The position numbers and the translations under genes were made by a program. Source: Stenotrophomonas_A sp036403795 (lineage in GTDB: Bacteria > Pseudomonadota > Gammaproteobacteria > Xanthomonadales > Xanthomonadaceae). Taken from it: a stretch of 8,785 bases of DNA. Below the pieces are notes generated by a model. That model made no database searches. It worked only from the letters and a program-made list of their open reading frames with translations, and had not been told where the DNA came from. Location of the stretch: the NCBI GenBank assembly GCA_036403795.1, contig DASWQJ010000159.1:1-8785 (forward strand), read 5' to 3'. Position 1 is the stretch's first letter. Every line of letters begins with the position of its first letter. Positions 6,620 through 8,785 of this stretch are shown here, in pieces.

Positions 6620-7498
6620 ATGTCTCCCATCCCCTACCGCGGCCGCTTTGCGCCCTCGCCCACCGGCCCGCTCCACTACGGCTCCCTGTTCGCCGCCCTG
6701 GGCAGCTGGCTGCTGGCCCGTGCGGCCGGCGGGCAGTGGCTGGTGCGGATCGAGGATATCGATCCGCCTCGCGAGGTGGCCGGCGCCGCCGAGGCGCAGC
6801 TGCGCACGCTCACCGCTTTCGGCCTGGTGTCCGACTTGCCCGTGGTGCGACAGAGCGAACGCAGCCCGATCTATGCCGCCGCACTGGACCGGTTGCTCCT
6901 GGCCGGCACGGCGTTCGCCTGCAGCTGCAGCCGCGCCGAATTGGCGGCCGCCGGTGGCCTTCACCATGCCTGCCTGCATCCGCTGCGCGACGGTGCGCAG
7001 GCCATCCGCCTGCGGGTCGACACCGGCACGCGGATCGCCTTCGACGACGCGCTGCAAGGTCCGGTCGAGCAGGACGTCCACGCCGAGGTGGGCGATGTGG
7101 TGCTTCGCCGTGCCGATGGCTACTGGGCCTACCAATTGGCGGTGGTCGTGGACGATGCGGCCCAGGGAATCACCGACGTGGTGCGCGGCGCCGACCTGCT
7201 CGACTCCACGCCGCGACAGATCCTGCTGCAGCGCGCGCTGGGCTTGCCGATTCCGAAATATCTCCACCTGCCGCTCGTGTTGGACGCCCAGGGCCGAAAG
7301 CTGTCCAAATCCGAGGCGGCCCGGCCGCTCGACGATGCCGACCCGCTGCCCGCGCTACGCGCCGCCTGGCGCGATCTGGGCCAGGATCCGCGCACGGTGG
7401 CGGAGGCAGGCTCGGTGGACGCCGCATTGCGCCTGGCAGTCGAGCATTTCCGCCCGACCCGGCTGCGCACCGGCCCCGCGCCAGTCGGCGCGGACTGA
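6620..7498 (+). CDS. gluQ: Glutamyl-Q tRNA(Asp) synthetase
   Basis: 292 residues, as expected for GluQRS, a truncated paralogue of glutamyl-tRNA synthetase that lacks the anticodon-binding domain. It activates glutamate without tRNA and attaches it to queuosine at position 34 of tRNA(Asp). The class I signatures are present: APSPTGPLHYGS (11-22, HIGH as HYGS) and KLSKS (227-231). RIEDIDPPREV (43-53) and VVVDDAAQGITDVVRGADLL (175-194) are family blocks. The zinc region has C101, C103 and C118, while the usual Tyr ligand position carries H115 with a one-residue shorter spacing to the last Cys. The ATG at 6620 is chosen because homology starts at RGRFAPSP and because the hairpin and dyad lie just upstream; an in-frame TTG at 6581 would place the dyads inside the gene. 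Enterobacteria keep gluQ beside dksA; here it stands alone between htpX and phaB. Confidence 0.95.
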   Translation: MSPIPYRGRFAPSPTGPLHYGSLFAALGSWLLARAAGGQWLVRIEDIDPPREVAGAAEAQLRTLTAFGLVSDLPVVRQSERSPIYAAALDRLLLAGTAFACSCSRAELAAAGGLHHACLHPLRDGAQAIRLRVDTGTRIAFDDALQGPVEQDVHAEVGDVVLRRADGYWAYQLAVVVDDAAQGITDVVRGADLLDSTPRQILLQRALGLPIPKYLHLPLVLDAQGRKLSKSEAARPLDDADPLPALRAAWRDLGQDPRTVAEAGSVDAALRLAVEHFRPTRLRTGPAPVGAD

Positions 7499-7559
7499 CC
7501 GCCGGCGCTGCTTGCCAGTCCGCCACCGCCTGCCCGCGTGAATTGGCCGGTCGCCTGGC

Positions 7560-7590
7560 TTGCAGCCGCGGCCGCGTCCATGCCTAGAAT
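7560..7590 (+). promoter_or_regulatory. Candidate promoter of phaB
   Basis: TTGCAG (7560-7565), a 19-base spacer and TAGAAT (7585-7590). The -10 is one base from consensus and identical to the box before yaeQ; the -35 shares its TTG but the spacer is long. A start near 7597 would give a leader of about 47 bases with GGAG at 7631-7634. Confidence 0.42.
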
Positions 7591-7643
7591 TCCACCTTGG
7601 TTTCGCTTCGCCTTCCCCCTCTCTCCCCCCGGAGCACACGTTC

Positions 7644-8384
7644 ATGACAACCCGCGTCGCACTGGTCACCGGCGGCACCGGCGGCATCGGCACTGCCATC
7701 TGCAAGCGCCTGGCCGACCAGGGCCATCGGGTGGCCACGAACTACCGCAACGAGGACAAGGCCCGGCAGTGGCAACAGCGCATGCAGGCCGACGGCTACG
7801 AATTCGCGCTGTTCAAAGGTGACGTCGCAGCGCCGGACCTGGCTCAAGCCCTGGTGCGCGACGTCGAGTCCGCATTGGGACCGATCGAGGTGCTGGTCAA
7901 CAACGCCGGCATCACCCGCGACACGACGTTCCACCGCATGTCGGCCGAGCAATGGCACGAGGTGATCAACACCAACCTCAATTCGGTGTTCAACGTGACC
8001 CGGCCGGTGATCGAAGGCATGCGCAAGCGGGGCTGGGGCCGGGTCATCCAGATCAGTTCGATCAACGGCCTGAAGGGCCAGTACGGCCAGGCCAACTACG
8101 CCGCGGCCAAGGCCGGCATGCATGGATTCACCATCTCGCTGGCACGAGAGAACGCCGCCTATGGCATCACCGTCAACACGGTTTCGCCGGGCTACGTCGC
8201 CACCGACATGGTGATGGCCGTGCCGGAGGAAGTGCGCGCCAAGATCGTGGCCGACATCCCGACCGGCCGCCTCGGCAGGCCGGAAGAAATCGCCTATGCC
8301 GTGGCGTTCCTGGTGGCCGAAGAAGCGGCCTGGATCACCGGATCCAACCTGGACATCAACGGTGGGCACCACATGGGCTGGTAG
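7644..8384 (+). CDS. phaB: Acetoacetyl-CoA reductase (PhaB/PhbB)
   Basis: 246 residues, exactly the length of the Cupriavidus necator enzyme. It reduces acetoacetyl-CoA to (R)-3-hydroxybutyryl-CoA with NADPH, the second step of poly-3-hydroxybutyrate synthesis. It is a classical short-chain dehydrogenase: TGGTGGIG nucleotide motif at 9-16, NNAG at 86-89, catalytic N111, S139, Y152 and K156. The stretch NGLKGQYGQANYAAAKAGMH (141-160) resembles NGQKGQFGQTNYSTAKAG of PhaB and separates it from FabG, which lacks that stretch. GITRDTTFHRMS (89-100) and the NGGHHMGW end fit too. GGAG nine bases before the ATG supports the start; the frame runs on upstream without homology. A terminator-like hairpin and phaR follow. 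No phaA or phaC is in the window. FabG-like use in fatty acid synthesis is a less likely alternative. Confidence 0.92.
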   Translation: MTTRVALVTGGTGGIGTAICKRLADQGHRVATNYRNEDKARQWQQRMQADGYEFALFKGDVAAPDLAQALVRDVESALGPIEVLVNNAGITRDTTFHRMSAEQWHEVINTNLNSVFNVTRPVIEGMRKRGWGRVIQISSINGLKGQYGQANYAAAKAGMHGFTISLARENAAYGITVNTVSPGYVATDMVMAVPEEVRAKIVADIPTGRLGRPEEIAYAVAFLVAEEAAWITGSNLDINGGHHMGW

Positions 8385-8406
8385 TCGGGTTTGCTGCACC
8401 ATTCAG

Positions 8407-8452
8407 GCGCAGCATCGAAATGCGCGCAAGCGCATGCTGCGCAACATTTTTT
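8407..8452 (+). terminator. Nested hairpin with T-run after phaB
   Basis: GCGCAGCAT (8407-8415) and ATGCTGCGC (8434-8442) form a perfect 9-bp inverted repeat. Inside it GCGC (8422-8425) and GCGC (8430-8433) can pair around a GCAA tetraloop. AACA and then six T's (8447-8452) follow, as in a Rho-independent terminator, though the four-base gap before the T-run is not ideal. It begins 22 bases after the phaB stop. Confidence 0.55.
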
Positions 8453-8464
8453 CGCCGAAAACCC

Positions 8465-8520
8465 CCGCCACCCCTGACTTGTGGCGGTTGCAACGGCTGT
8501 TGCACTGCGCCATCCTGCGC
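8465..8520 (+). promoter_or_regulatory. TGC/GCA-rich region before phaR, possible PhaR operator and promoter
   Basis: CCGCCAC (8465-8471) and GTGGCGG (8481-8487) form a perfect 7-bp dyad. GTTGCAAC (8487-8494) is a palindrome, and TTGCA recurs at 8500-8504, twelve bases after its first copy, followed by two TGCGC copies. PhaR proteins of other bacteria bind TGC-rich sites and repress their own gene, so this is a reasonable operator candidate. TTGCAC at 8500-8505 could be a -35, but no convincing -10 follows. Confidence 0.33.
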
Positions 8521-8546
8521 CCTTACCGTTTCGAGTGACTGCTTTC

Positions 8547-8785
8547 ATGGCTGCACTTCGCATCATCAAGAAGTACCCGAACCGACGCCTGTACGACACC
8601 GAGATCTCCAGCTACATCACCATCGAGGACGTCCGCCAGCTGATCATCGATGGCGAGGATTTCGAAGTCCGCGACGCCAAGAGTGGCGAGGACCTGACCC
8701 GTTCCGTGCTGTTGCAGATCATTGCCGACCGGGAATCGGACGGCGAGCCGATGCTCTCCACCCAGTTGCTCAGCCAGATCATCCG
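8547..8785 (+). CDS. phaR: Polyhydroxyalkanoate synthesis repressor PhaR, 3'-truncated
   Basis: 79 complete codons are visible before the window ends; there is no stop. The N-terminus LRIIKKYPNRRLYDTEISSY (4-23) followed by ITIEDVRQLI and the FEVRDAKSGEDLTRSVLLQI region (39-58) is the conserved PHB accumulation regulator DNA-binding domain. PhaR binds DNA upstream of phasin genes and of its own gene, and is released when PHA granules or oligomers are present. GAGTGA at 8533-8538 is a modest ribosome binding site eight bases before the ATG. The hairpin after phaB suggests a transcript separate from phaB, with the candidate operator between them. The missing C-terminal part prevents a check of total length. 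Confidence 0.93.
   Translation, partial: MAALRIIKKYPNRRLYDTEISSYITIEDVRQLIIDGEDFEVRDAKSGEDLTRSVLLQIIADRESDGEPMLSTQLLSQII

Noticed and set aside
1..8785. CRISPR array, tRNA or rRNA genes, insertion sequences, prophage genes
   Set aside because: No regularly spaced repeats, no cloverleaf with CCA-type end, no transposase or phage protein motifs were seen.

Overview
The window reads as ordinary chromosomal DNA of a high-GC gammaproteobacterium, most likely of the Xanthomonadaceae/Lysobacteraceae (Xanthomonas, Stenotrophomonas, Lysobacter or Luteimonas type). Three things point that way. The protein families match that group. The gene order yaeQ, HI0933-type flavoprotein, fimX is, as I recall it, the order in Xanthomonas. 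Coding is strongly GC-biased: about 90% G+C at third positions in the first 50 codons of fimX, counted by hand.

Layout. 1-363: 3' part of a yaiI-type (UPF0178) gene, its start outside the window. 622-2360: yaeQ and a HI0933/YhiN flavoprotein, overlapping by ATGA and so translationally coupled. 2648-4714: fimX, a four-domain REC-PAS-GGDEF-EAL protein in which both the diguanylate cyclase and the phosphodiesterase signatures are degenerate; it is expected to be a c-di-GMP receptor for type IV pili, not an enzyme. 4715-5634: about 920 bases without a convincing gene, bounded by two convergent terminators with nearly the same stem. 5635-6516 (minus strand): htpX, a membrane zinc protease. 6620-7498: gluQ, divergent from htpX, with two small dyads in the shared upstream region. 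7644-8384: phaB, acetoacetyl-CoA reductase. 8547-8785: 5' part of phaR, the PHA-responsive repressor, running off the window.

The genes do not form one pathway. Two functional links stand out. FimX should connect c-di-GMP to the pilus machinery encoded elsewhere. PhaB and PhaR belong to polyhydroxyalkanoate metabolism, with a TGC/GCA-rich stretch between them that could be a PhaR operator. HtpX is envelope stress quality control and GluQRS is tRNA(Asp) modification.

I found no mobile element, CRISPR array, RNA gene or clearly new system. The points that merit a second look are regulatory or concern non-coding DNA: the GC-rich gene-free block before htpX, the odd leader of fimX, the hairpin that covers the gluQ ribosome binding region, and the nested dyads between phaB and phaR. 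The fully degenerate FimX is the most interesting protein.
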